This document shows, piece after piece, positions 54,901 through 64,000 of a stretch of 64,000 bases of DNA. A program made the position numbers and the translations under genes. Under the pieces are notes generated by a model, which did not search any database, was not told where the DNA came from, and saw nothing but the letters and a program-made list of their open reading frames with translations. Position 1 is the first letter of the stretch; each line of letters opens with the position of its first letter. The stretch lies in contig NZ_JACVAJ010000003.1 of assembly GCF_014851815.1 (NCBI RefSeq), positions 434,001 through 498,000 of the forward strand, given 5' to 3'. The DNA is from Pseudoxanthomonas sp. PXM01 (lineage in GTDB: Bacteria; Pseudomonadota; Gammaproteobacteria; Xanthomonadales; Xanthomonadaceae).

Positions 54901-55179
54901 GTGGCCAAGTCCCGCAAGACGCGCGAAACCGGTGGCGCCGACGTGGCGGCAGGCGCTGCGCCGGCGAAGCTGGTCCGCGACAGCTTCACCATGCCGGCCG
55001 ACGATTTCGCCCTGGTCGATGTGCTGAAGCGCCGCGCACTGCAGGTGCAGCGCCCGGCGAAGAAAAGCGAGCTGCTGCGCGCCGGCCTGCAGGCGCTGTC
55101 CGTGCTGTCGCCGCAGGCGCTGGCGAAGGCGCTGGATGCGCTGGCGCCGGTGAAGGCCGGACGGCCCAAGAAGAAGTAG
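54901..55179 (+). CDS. Small basic DNA-binding-like protein, possible autorepressor
   Basis: A 92-residue protein with a basic N-tail (AKSRKTRET) and C-tail (AGRPKKK). The core reads VRDSFTMPADDFALVDVLKRRALQVQRPAKKSELLRAGLQAL, with a strand, a helix, and a Lys-Ser-Glu-Leu-Leu-Arg-Ala-Gly-Leu helix resembling ribbon-helix-helix proteins. I do not know a named family. The start is GTG, with AAGGG 7 bases upstream. A palindrome over the -10 box of its own promoter suggests it represses itself. No toxin gene follows, so an antitoxin role is not supported. It could instead be a nucleoid-associated protein. Confidence 0.7.
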   Translation: MAKSRKTRETGGADVAAGAAPAKLVRDSFTMPADDFALVDVLKRRALQVQRPAKKSELLRAGLQALSVLSPQALAKALDALAPVKAGRPKKK

Positions 55180-55264
55180 CAAGCGCCGCGCCCCGCGGCG
55201 AACCCGAGTCGTCGCGTGCATGCGCCCCGGCGCGTGCGGTTTCCCTGTCCCGGATGTGTTGTCG

Positions 55265-56260
55265 ATGAACGTCGCCGCTTTCCTCCGTCGCCACCGCGTG
55301 GTGGTCCTGCTGTCCCTGTCGCTGCTGGCGCCCATGCTGGTGGCGTCGTCGCACGTGCCCGTGCGCAGCGATGCCGGCATCGACCTGCGTGCCGGCTACC
55401 GTGTGCAGGACCTGGACTGGGTCGATCCCGCGCGGGGTCGCGCGGTGCCGGTGAAGCTGTTCTGGCCGGACGCGGCGCGCACCGGCAAGGTGCCGCTGGT
55501 GGTGTTCTCGCACGGCATCGGCAGCGCGCGGGACGGTTACACCTACCTGGGCCGCTACTGGGCGAAGCACGGCATCGCCAGCATCCACGTGCAGCACGTC
55601 GGCAGCGACCGTGCGCTGTGGCAGGGCAATCCGTTCGGGCTGGTGTCGCGCTTCCAGCAGGCTGCCAGCGATACCGAGGCCGTCGCGCGCGTGCGCGACC
55701 AGCGGTTCGCCCTCGACCAGGTGCTGGCCGGCGAGTGGGGCGCGCACGTCGATCGCGCACGCATCGTCGCCGCGGGTCACTCGTACGGCGCCAACACCAC
55801 GTTGATGGCGGCGGGCGCGCGGGTGGTGCGCGACGGGAAGACGATCGACCTGCACGATCCGCGCTTCAGCGCGGCCATCGTCATCTCCGCGCCGCCGTTC
55901 TATGGCGACGACGACTTCCGCCCGATCCTGGCCGGCATCAACATTCCCACGCTGCACGTCACCACCGCCGACGACATCATTCGCATCCCGGGCTTCGGTT
56001 CCGGCGTGGAAGACCGCCTGAAGGTGTTCGACGCCATCGGTGGCGCGCACAAGGTGCTGGCGGTGTACCGCCATGGCACCCACAACGTGTTCACCGACCA
56101 TCGCTACTTCGATTCGCGCGAGGTCAGCGAGCAGGTCAAGCAGGCGACGGAATCGCTGTCGCTGGCCTTCATCGACACCACGTTCGGTGGGCCGGCGGGC
56201 GAGCTGGCGCAGTGGCAGTCGGGCCACCGCGCCCTGTTGACGCGCTACGACGCGCGCTGA
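55265..56260 (+). CDS. Exported dienelactone hydrolase/acetylhydrolase-like protein
   Basis: A 331-residue alpha/beta hydrolase with a signal peptide or anchor (about 1-27, RVVVLLSLSLLAPMLVAS). VPLVVFSHGIGSARDGYTYL is the oxyanion region, IVAAGHSYGANTTL has nucleophile Ser173, LHVTTADDIIRIPG the acid Asp and YRHGTHNVF the His. This pattern is close to platelet-activating-factor acetylhydrolase or BD-FAE-like esterases. The substrate is unknown. ATG 55220 is an alternative start. It converges on the VOC gene with no gap. Confidence 0.8.
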   Translation: MNVAAFLRRHRVVVLLSLSLLAPMLVASSHVPVRSDAGIDLRAGYRVQDLDWVDPARGRAVPVKLFWPDAARTGKVPLVVFSHGIGSARDGYTYLGRYWAKHGIASIHVQHVGSDRALWQGNPFGLVSRFQQAASDTEAVARVRDQRFALDQVLAGEWGAHVDRARIVAAGHSYGANTTLMAAGARVVRDGKTIDLHDPRFSAAIVISAPPFYGDDDFRPILAGINIPTLHVTTADDIIRIPGFGSGVEDRLKVFDAIGGAHKVLAVYRHGTHNVFTDHRYFDSREVSEQVKQATESLSLAFIDTTFGGPAGELAQWQSGHRALLTRYDAR

Positions 56261-56611
56261 TCAGGTGGTGGACCAGACCGCCAGTTCGTAGCCGTCGGGA
56301 TCGGCGAACTGGAAGCGGCGCCCGCCGGGAAACGCGAAGGTCGGCTTTGTGATGCGTGCACCCGCCTTCTCCACCTGCGCCAGGCTGTCCTCCAGCGCGG
56401 TGGAATACAGCACCACCAACGCGCCACCGGGCGTGGGCGTGCCATGCGCGAAGCCGCCGGTCAGGCGGCCGTCGCGGAATTCGCAGTAGTCCGGGCCGTA
56501 GTCCTGGAACGTCCAGCCGAACGCGTCGCCGTAGAACGTCTTCGACGCGGCGATGGAAGCGACGGTGAATTCGAGATAGTCGATGCGGTGATGGTGTTCG
56601 GCGGCGCTCAT
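56261..56611 (-). CDS. VOC family protein
   Basis: A 116-residue vicinal-oxygen-chelate protein: RIDYLEFTVASIAASKTFYGDAFGW at the start, YCEFRDGRLTGGF, then LVVLYSTALEDSLAQVEKAGARITKP and GRRFQFADPDGYELAVW at the end. Metal-type His/Glu positions (E14 in LEFTV, E111 in YELAVW) are present. It is unrelated at the sequence level to the VOC protein at 921. Function cannot be named. Confidence 0.83.
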   Translation of the reverse strand: MSAAEHHHRIDYLEFTVASIAASKTFYGDAFGWTFQDYGPDYCEFRDGRLTGGFAHGTPTPGGALVVLYSTALEDSLAQVEKAGARITKPTFAFPGGRRFQFADPDGYELAVWSTT

Positions 56612-56682
56612 GGCAGGTATCCGTGGAAGAGGCCGCCAGTCTGCGGCAGTGCGCGCGCTGCTGTCTTGGCGAAATCCGACAG

Positions 56683-57393
56683 TCAGCCTGCGACCTGGAG
56701 GACCAGTTGTGTCGGGGTCAGTCCGGTCAGGCGTCGCGCCTCTCCTGCCAGCTGCGCGGCGTCGTAGTAGCCCGCGTCCAGTGCGGCTTCCAGCAGGGTG
56801 GGTGTGCTCCGCTGCGCGTGCAGGAAGCGCTGCAGGCGCAGGATGCGCGCCAGCGTTTTCGGTCCGTAGCCGAACGCGTCGTCACAGCGTCGCAGCAGCG
56901 TGCGCTCGGTCAATCCGAGTTCGCCGGCAAGTTGCGCGATCGATAACGGGCGCGCATCCGACAGGTGTGCGTGCACGGCCCGCATGGCGTCGTCGTGCGT
57001 CGGCGCTTCGGCAAAGATCCGCCCGGCCAGCCACGCCATCGCTTGGGGTCCGTGCTCGTCCATCCGGTCGGCAAGCGCGGTGAGCCGCGGAATGCCGAGA
57101 TCACGCAGCTCGATACGGTGGTTGGCCAGCACGTGCAGCGGCGTACCCAGCCAGCGCGCGGCCACCGTGGGCGCGAAGCGCAGGCCCTGCAATCGACTGT
57201 CTGGCGCGAGCCGCGCGTACTGGGCCTGCGTATCGGGTCCGGCGACGCTAAGCCGGTCACCGTCCCAGAGCAGATCGACGCAGGCGTCCGGCAACACGAG
57301 GGCAGGTGTCGCCTGACTGCCCTGCACATACTCCCAGTGGCAGAGCAGCGACTGACCCGATGCGAAGTCGTGTTGTCGGTAACGGCCGCTCAT
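56683..57393 (-). CDS. AraC family transcriptional regulator
   Basis: A 236-residue regulator. The N-terminal sensing part has PALVLPDACVDLLWDGDRLSVAGP, a DUF6597-type cap found in many one-component AraC proteins. The C-terminal double HTH (about 135-236) includes LSIAQLAGELGLTERTLLRRCDDAFGYGPKTLARILRLQRFL and ALDAGYYDAAQLAGEARRLTGLTP in part, the classic AraC signature. It is 71 bases before the VOC gene on the same strand and may control it. The effector is unknown. Confidence 0.88.
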   Translation of the reverse strand: MSGRYRQHDFASGQSLLCHWEYVQGSQATPALVLPDACVDLLWDGDRLSVAGPDTQAQYARLAPDSRLQGLRFAPTVAARWLGTPLHVLANHRIELRDLGIPRLTALADRMDEHGPQAMAWLAGRIFAEAPTHDDAMRAVHAHLSDARPLSIAQLAGELGLTERTLLRRCDDAFGYGPKTLARILRLQRFLHAQRSTPTLLEAALDAGYYDAAQLAGEARRLTGLTPTQLVLQVAG

Positions 57394-57405
57394 CGGCGTA
57401 TCGCG

Positions 57406-58374
57406 TCAGCGCTCGGAATGCCCGCTCTCATCGTACTCGCGGCGTTCGAACAGATGCGGCTGGATCAGTTCGATGAAGGCGCGCGCCTGCGGCGACAGGA
57501 ACTTGCCCTTGCGCACCACCACGCCATAGCTGCGTGAGGGAAACCACTGCGCCAGCGAGCGTGCGACCAGGCGGTCGCGGTCGCTGTCGCTCAGGCAGAT
57601 CGAGGCGATGATCGAGATGCCCATGCCCATGCTGACGTACTGCTTGATGACCTCCCAGCCGCCGACTTCCAGTGCGACCGTGTACGGCACGCGCGCCTGC
57701 TGGAATACCAGGTCCACCAGCCGGTAGGTGATCAGCCGCTTCGGCGGCAGGATCAGGCCGTACGGCGACAGGTCCTCCAGGCGCAGGTCGCGCTTCTTCG
57801 CCAGCGGATGGTCGGGTGGCGTGATCAGCATCGGCTCGAAGCGGTAGACCGGCGCGTAGCTGAGGTCGGCCGGCACGTCGAGCACCGAGCCCACCGCCAG
57901 GTCCACCGCATCCGAGCGCAGCAGGTCGGTGCCGTCGGCGGTGGCGGCGTTGTGCAGGGTCAGCTTCACGTCCGGGTGCTGCTGGCGGAAGTGTTCCACG
58001 ATCTTCGGCAGCAGGTAGAGGATGGTGGAGCTGTTGGCGGCCACGTTCAGCTCGCCGGCTTCCAGTCCGCTGACCTTTTCGCGGAAGGTCGCGTCCAGCC
58101 CGTCCAGGCCCGCCACCAGTGGCTGAGCCAGTTCGTACAGCACCTGGCCCTCGCGGCTGGGCGTCAACCGGCGGCCGCTGCGCTCGAAGAGGGTCACCCC
58201 CAGGTCCCGTTCCAGGGCCTGCAATTGCAGGGTGATGGCCGGCTGGCTGACGAAAAGCGCCTCCGCCGCACGCGAAACCGACCCCAGCCGGACCGTCTGG
58301 CAGAAGGCCCGCAAGGGCTTCATCCGGTCGGATTTGTAGGGAAATCGCGGGGTTGGGGCCTCTTTAGAGCTCAC
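57406..58374 (-). CDS. LysR family regulator, probable regulator of the glyoxylate shunt
   Basis: A 322-residue LysR protein. The N-terminal HTH is LGSVSRAAEALFVSQPAITLQLQALERDLG, followed by LFERSGRRLTPSREG. The effector domain has ANSSTILYLLPKIVEHF and the VGGWEVIKQYVSMGMGISII block seen in CysB-like and acetate/pyruvate regulators. It is divergent from aceB across a 110-base gap holding a perfect palindrome, the usual LysR arrangement. The start could be GTG 58374 or ATG 58323; neither has a clear ribosome binding site. Regulation of aceBA is inferred from position. Confidence 0.87.
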   Translation of the reverse strand: MSSKEAPTPRFPYKSDRMKPLRAFCQTVRLGSVSRAAEALFVSQPAITLQLQALERDLGVTLFERSGRRLTPSREGQVLYELAQPLVAGLDGLDATFREKVSGLEAGELNVAANSSTILYLLPKIVEHFRQQHPDVKLTLHNAATADGTDLLRSDAVDLAVGSVLDVPADLSYAPVYRFEPMLITPPDHPLAKKRDLRLEDLSPYGLILPPKRLITYRLVDLVFQQARVPYTVALEVGGWEVIKQYVSMGMGISIIASICLSDSDRDRLVARSLAQWFPSRSYGVVVRKGKFLSPQARAFIELIQPHLFERREYDESGHSER

Positions 58375-58410
58375 GTTCTAGCCAAATATTAGCTCAGCTT
58401 ATTTAGTGCA

Positions 58411-58431
58411 TTGACAAAACTGTTTTGTCAA
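58411..58431. promoter_or_regulatory. Perfect 21-bp palindrome between LysR gene and aceB
   Basis: Arms TTGACAAAA (58411-58419) and TTTTGTCAA (58423-58431) around CTG. Each arm contains TTGACA, a consensus -35 element, one facing each gene, so the site could hold two back-to-back -35 boxes and an operator at once. The flanking sequence is AT-rich (CAAATATTAGCTC, AATAATTC). Weak -10 candidates only: TAATTC at 58433 toward aceB. Confidence 0.65.
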
Positions 58432-58484
58432 ATAATTCGGATCGGGAGCACTGTGCGCCTCCAGCACGACGCCAGGAGAGCCCC

Positions 58485-60131
<1,647 letters not shown>

Positions 60132-60175
60132 TCCGCCCCCACCCACGACGTCCGCACGACGAAAGAGAGCCCGCC

Positions 60176-61510
<1,335 letters not shown>

Positions 61511-61518
61511 CGGACCCT

Positions 61519-61547
61519 GCCGGGGGCGACGGACCGCCGCCCCCGGC
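61519..61547 (+). terminator. GC-rich hairpin after aceA
   Basis: Arms GCCGGGGGCG (61519-61528) and CGCCCCCGGC (61538-61547) around a 9-base loop, 8 bases past the aceA stop. It lacks a T-tract, so it may be a processing stem or a Rho-independent terminator of the T-less type seen in high-GC genomes. Confidence 0.55.
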
Positions 61548-61623
61548 GGACGGGCGGCACTCGACACGCGACCCGGCCGTGGGTAAGTTCCATTACATCC
61601 ACGACAGGCAGGGAGCGGTTGGC

Positions 61624-62091
61624 ATGCGCGCAGGCGTCATTCTCTTCACGGCATGGATGCTCGGGGCCTCGGCCGCCGCATCCGCCAATGGCAACACCAC
61701 AGCCGACCTGGGCGAGATCCGCCAGGAGCAGATCTCCTACCGCCAGCAGGCGATGGACAAGGCGGGTCCGTTCAAGGACATCAGCGAGCCCGATCGCCAG
61801 GCGCTGATCAAGAAGCAGAACGAACTGATCACCCTGATCGAAGGCAAGAACGCGCTGGGCGACCTGGCGCGCGACGACCAGACCACGGCGATCAACACGC
61901 TGGAGTGGATCAAGGCCGCGATCACCCGTGCCGAAGACGAGCGCCTCGTCTGCGAGCGCGTGAAGCTGGTCGGCAGCAACCGTCCGACGCGCATCTGCAA
62001 AACCGTCGCCGAGCGGCGGAAAGAGCGCGAAGAAGCCGAGAAGACCATGGAGCAGAAGGTCATGTGCGGCGCGGGCTGCAGGAGCAACTGA
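61624..62091 (+). CDS. Exported four-cysteine protein, tandem paralog 1
   Basis: A 155-residue protein with a signal peptide (about 1-23, VILFTAWMLGASAAASA). The mature part has a charged helix (FKDISEPDRQALIKKQNELI) and then the block AINTLEWIKAAITRAEDERLVCERVKLVGS, RPTRICKTVAE, and a C-terminal CGAGC. Four cysteines (LVCER, RIC and the CxxxC pair) are shared with the next gene, suggesting two disulfides. I do not recognise the family. ATG 61624 gives the signal peptide. Confidence 0.7.
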   Translation: MRAGVILFTAWMLGASAAASANGNTTADLGEIRQEQISYRQQAMDKAGPFKDISEPDRQALIKKQNELITLIEGKNALGDLARDDQTTAINTLEWIKAAITRAEDERLVCERVKLVGSNRPTRICKTVAERRKEREEAEKTMEQKVMCGAGCRSN

Positions 62092-62147
62092 TCCCCGGCG
62101 CGCCGGGCGCGTCGTGGTTCCGCCGTCGGATGTCCACGGAGATCGCC

Positions 62148-62624
62148 ATGCTGGTTCGACTCGTCATCGTTCTCTCGCTGTGCCTGCCGGGCACGCTGTC
62201 GGCCACTGCGCGCACGACCGGCGCACTGTCCGAGATCCATGCGCAGCAGGTGCAGTTGCGCCAGGAGGCGCTCGCCGGACAGGGGCGCTTCAAGGATCTT
62301 GGTGCGGCGGAGCGCGAGGCGCTGGTCGCCAAGCAGGACCGGTTCCTTGCGCTGACGAAGGGCCGGCAGTCGCTCGATGAGTTGTCGATGGACGACAGGA
62401 TGTCGGCGATCAACACGCTGGAAGCCATCAACGCCACCATCACCCGCGCCGAAGACGAGCGACTGGTCTGCGAGCGCATCAAGCAGGTGGGCAGCCACCG
62501 GCCCACGCGGGTGTGCCGCACCGTCGCCGAGTTGCGCGAGGCTCGGCAGGCCGCGGAGAAGCTGATGGAAGAACGGCCGGCCTGTGGCCAGACCTGCAGG
62601 GAGCCGGAGAAGCTCGGTCCCTGA
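62148..62624 (+). CDS. Exported four-cysteine protein, tandem paralog 2
   Basis: A 158-residue protein with a signal peptide (about 1-20, LVIVLSLCLPGTLSATA). It repeats the neighbour's design: RFKDLGAAEREALVAKQDRFL, then AINTLEAINATITRAEDERLVCERIKQVGS, RPTRVCRTVAE and CGQTC. ITRAEDERLVCER is identical in both. ATG 62148 has GGAG 6 bases upstream; ATG 62130 would add six residues. The pair arose by tandem duplication, and the N-terminal halves have diverged most. Confidence 0.7.
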   Translation: MLVRLVIVLSLCLPGTLSATARTTGALSEIHAQQVQLRQEALAGQGRFKDLGAAEREALVAKQDRFLALTKGRQSLDELSMDDRMSAINTLEAINATITRAEDERLVCERIKQVGSHRPTRVCRTVAELREARQAAEKLMEERPACGQTCREPEKLGP

Positions 62625-62637
62625 CGCGGATCACGCC

Positions 62638-62673
62638 GTCCCGACCCTCAGGGCACGCCCTGCGGGTCGGGAC
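62638..62673. terminator. Long hairpin between convergent genes
   Basis: Outer arms GTCCCGACCC (62638-62647) and GGGTCGGGAC (62664-62673), inner arms CAGGGC and GCCCTG around a 2-base tip. It lies between the stop of the exported protein gene and the convergent peptidase stop. It has no T-tract, but the stem is very stable and probably ends transcription from both sides. Confidence 0.65.
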
Positions 62674-62689
62674 GCTGTAGCAGTTCTGC

Positions 62690-64000
62690 CTACTTCTTCA
62701 CTTCCTGCGTGTGGCGCTTCAGCGCCTCGGACAGGCCGAGGACGCCGTCGGCGCCGGTCGGCACGCTGATGCTGGAGCCCGTCAGGTCGTTGCCGATCTG
62801 CTCGGCGCGCCCCCCCAGGCATTGGGCGAGGAAGCCCTCCGTGACCGCGTTGAACGCCTTGTTGTTTTCGGGGCGAGCGAAGCCATGGCCTTCATCGGGG
62901 AACAGCACGTACGTCACCGGGATGCGCTTGGCCGTCATCGCCTTGACGATCTGGTCGCTTTCATCCTGCTTCACGCGTGGATCGTTCGCACCCTGGCCGA
63001 TCAGCAGCGGCTTCTTGATCTGGTCGGCGCGGGTCAGCGGCGAGCGTTCGGTCAGCCACTTCTTGCCGGCCTCGGTGCGCGGGTCGCCCATGCGCCTGGC
63101 CAGTTGCTCGAAGAAGCTGGCCCAGTACGGCGGCACCGTGCTGAGCAGGGTGTTGAGATTGGACGGGCCAACGATGTCGACGCCGCAGGCGAACGTGTCC
63201 GGCGTGAACGTCAGGCCGGTCAGCGTGGCGTAGCCGCCGTAGCTGCCGCCCATGATCGCGACCTTGTCCTCCGTGGTGATGCCCTGCTTGACCGCCCACT
63301 GCACGGCGTCGATCAGGTCGTCATGCATCTTGCCGGCCCACTCGCCGTTGCCGGCATTGGTGAAATCCTTGCCGAAGCCGGTGGAGCCGCGGAAGTTGAC
63401 CGACAGCACCGCATAGCCGCGATTGGCCAGCCACTGGTTGTAGCCGCCGTAGCCGTAGGAATCGCGCGCCCATGGACCTCCATGCACCAGCAGCACCAGC
63501 GGCACCGGCGCGTCGGCCTTGCCGTCGTTGTCGGCGTCGGCACTGCGCGGCAGGGTCAGGTAGCTGACCAGCGTCTTGTCGTCGCGCGAAGTGATTTCCA
63601 CCGGCCACTGCGGCACCAACGGCTTGCCTTCGAGTTTCGGACGCGCCGAGAACAGCTTGGTCAGCGTGCCGGCGGGACGGTCGTAACGGTAGTACACCAG
63701 CGGCGCTTCGGCGGCCGAGTACGCGACGATCCAGGTCTTGTCGTCCTGCGTGCGCGTGTTGACCGACACGTCGCCTGGGCCGATCGCCTCGAGCTTCTCC
63801 AGATCGGCCCGGATCGATGGATCGACCACCTTCCATTCGTCGCGCAGGTAGTCCACCGAAACCGCCTGCACCTTGCCGGTGGCCGGATCGGACAGCGTGC
63901 CCCCGACATCGGCCCGGGCATCCTCCAGCACCAGCGTGCGCTTGCCGCTGGCGACATCCACCGCGAACAGGGCGGCAGTGTTGCGGCCGCGCGAATCGGT
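62690..64000 (-). CDS. S9 family (prolyl oligopeptidase-type) peptidase, C-terminal part
   Basis: The frame is open to the window's end, so the N-terminus is missing; 436 residues are visible. The first 150 or so are the end of a beta-propeller (VYYRYDRPAGTLTKLF). The hydrolase domain has VLLVHGGPWARDSYGY, YAVLSVNFRGSTGFG, the nucleophile in MGGSYGGYATLTG, the acid in GQGANDPRVKQDES and the His in FPDEGHGFARPEN, a complete S9 triad. Such enzymes trim peptides or acylated peptides, often in the periplasm. A typical family length is 650-700 residues, so about 230 residues lie outside. Confidence 0.9.
   Translation of the reverse strand, partial: TDSRGRNTAALFAVDVASGKRTLVLEDARADVGGTLSDPATGKVQAVSVDYLRDEWKVVDPSIRADLEKLEAIGPGDVSVNTRTQDDKTWIVAYSAAEAPLVYYRYDRPAGTLTKLFSARPKLEGKPLVPQWPVEITSRDDKTLVSYLTLPRSADADNDGKADAPVPLVLLVHGGPWARDSYGYGGYNQWLANRGYAVLSVNFRGSTGFGKDFTNAGNGEWAGKMHDDLIDAVQWAVKQGITTEDKVAIMGGSYGGYATLTGLTFTPDTFACGVDIVGPSNLNTLLSTVPPYWASFFEQLARRMGDPRTEAGKKWLTERSPLTRADQIKKPLLIGQGANDPRVKQDESDQIVKAMTAKRIPVTYVLFPDEGHGFARPENNKAFNAVTEGFLAQCLGGRAEQIGNDLTGSSISVPTGADGVLGLSEALKRHTQEVKK

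Noticed and set aside
54901..55179. Reading the small basic gene as an antitoxin
   Set aside because: No small toxin gene is next to it; the following gene is an exported esterase with its own signal peptide.

Overview
This 64 kb window is a GC-rich chromosomal segment with short gaps and many overlapping start/stop codons. The gene set points to Xanthomonadaceae (Lysobacteraceae), in or near Pseudoxanthomonas/Stenotrophomonas. Pointers are a three-part glutaredoxin/IscA-like/rhodanese protein, a large TonB-dependent receptor, AceE and AceBA of gamma-proteobacterial type, and GTAG-headed REP hairpins. The genus is inferred from gene content, not from a marker gene. I see no rRNA, tRNA, CRISPR array, prophage or insertion sequence.

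Layout. 1-8.7 kb: small conserved proteins, the Grx fusion, an AlaA-type aminotransferase, RsgA and several dispersed palindromic repeats. 8.7-11.2 kb: GltS and a QEGLA-motif protein. 11.2-16.6 kb: a five-gene minus-strand operon for D-amino-acid use (D-threonine aldolase/D-serine dehydratase-like enzyme, GntP-type permease, RpiR regulator, N-acyl-D-amino-acid deacylase, RidA). 16.7-22.5 kb: a NarL-type response regulator, an AEC carrier, a hybrid sensor kinase and DctA; a 10-bp motif is shared by the D-amino-acid promoter region and the dctA promoter region. 22.5-29.3 kb: a TonB-dependent receptor, a secreted hydrolase and malic enzyme MaeB. 29.4-32.8 kb: a partner-switching module (two STAS proteins, an anti-sigma-type kinase, a membrane SpoIIE phosphatase). 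33.0-36.8 kb: AceE and an AlkX/YcaQ-like DNA glycosylase.

36.8-39.0 kb is the foreign-looking part: a markedly AT-richer two-gene cassette with a ParB-like protein and an Mrr-type PD-(D/E)XK nuclease. It is the best candidate for an undescribed (defence-like) system. 39-49.7 kb returns to host composition with an HPP membrane protein, a cupin lipoprotein, a DUF2272 protein, a polysaccharide deacetylase, a LytS/LytR-type two-component pair, AdhP and a TPR protein. 49.9-57.4 kb holds hydrolases, a GGDEF-EAL protein, a CHAD protein and a small possible autorepressor whose -10 box sits in a palindrome. 57.4-61.5 kb is the glyoxylate shunt: a LysR regulator divergent from aceB-aceA, with a perfect 21-bp palindrome between them. 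The window ends with tandem paralogous secreted proteins and a truncated S9 peptidase.

Central carbon use links much of the segment. DctA, MaeB, AceE, AceB and AceA handle C4-dicarboxylates, pyruvate and acetate, while GltS, AlaA and the D-amino-acid operon feed amino-acid carbon and nitrogen into the same pool. All family calls come from motif reading without database searches. The largest gene-free gaps are about 215 bases.
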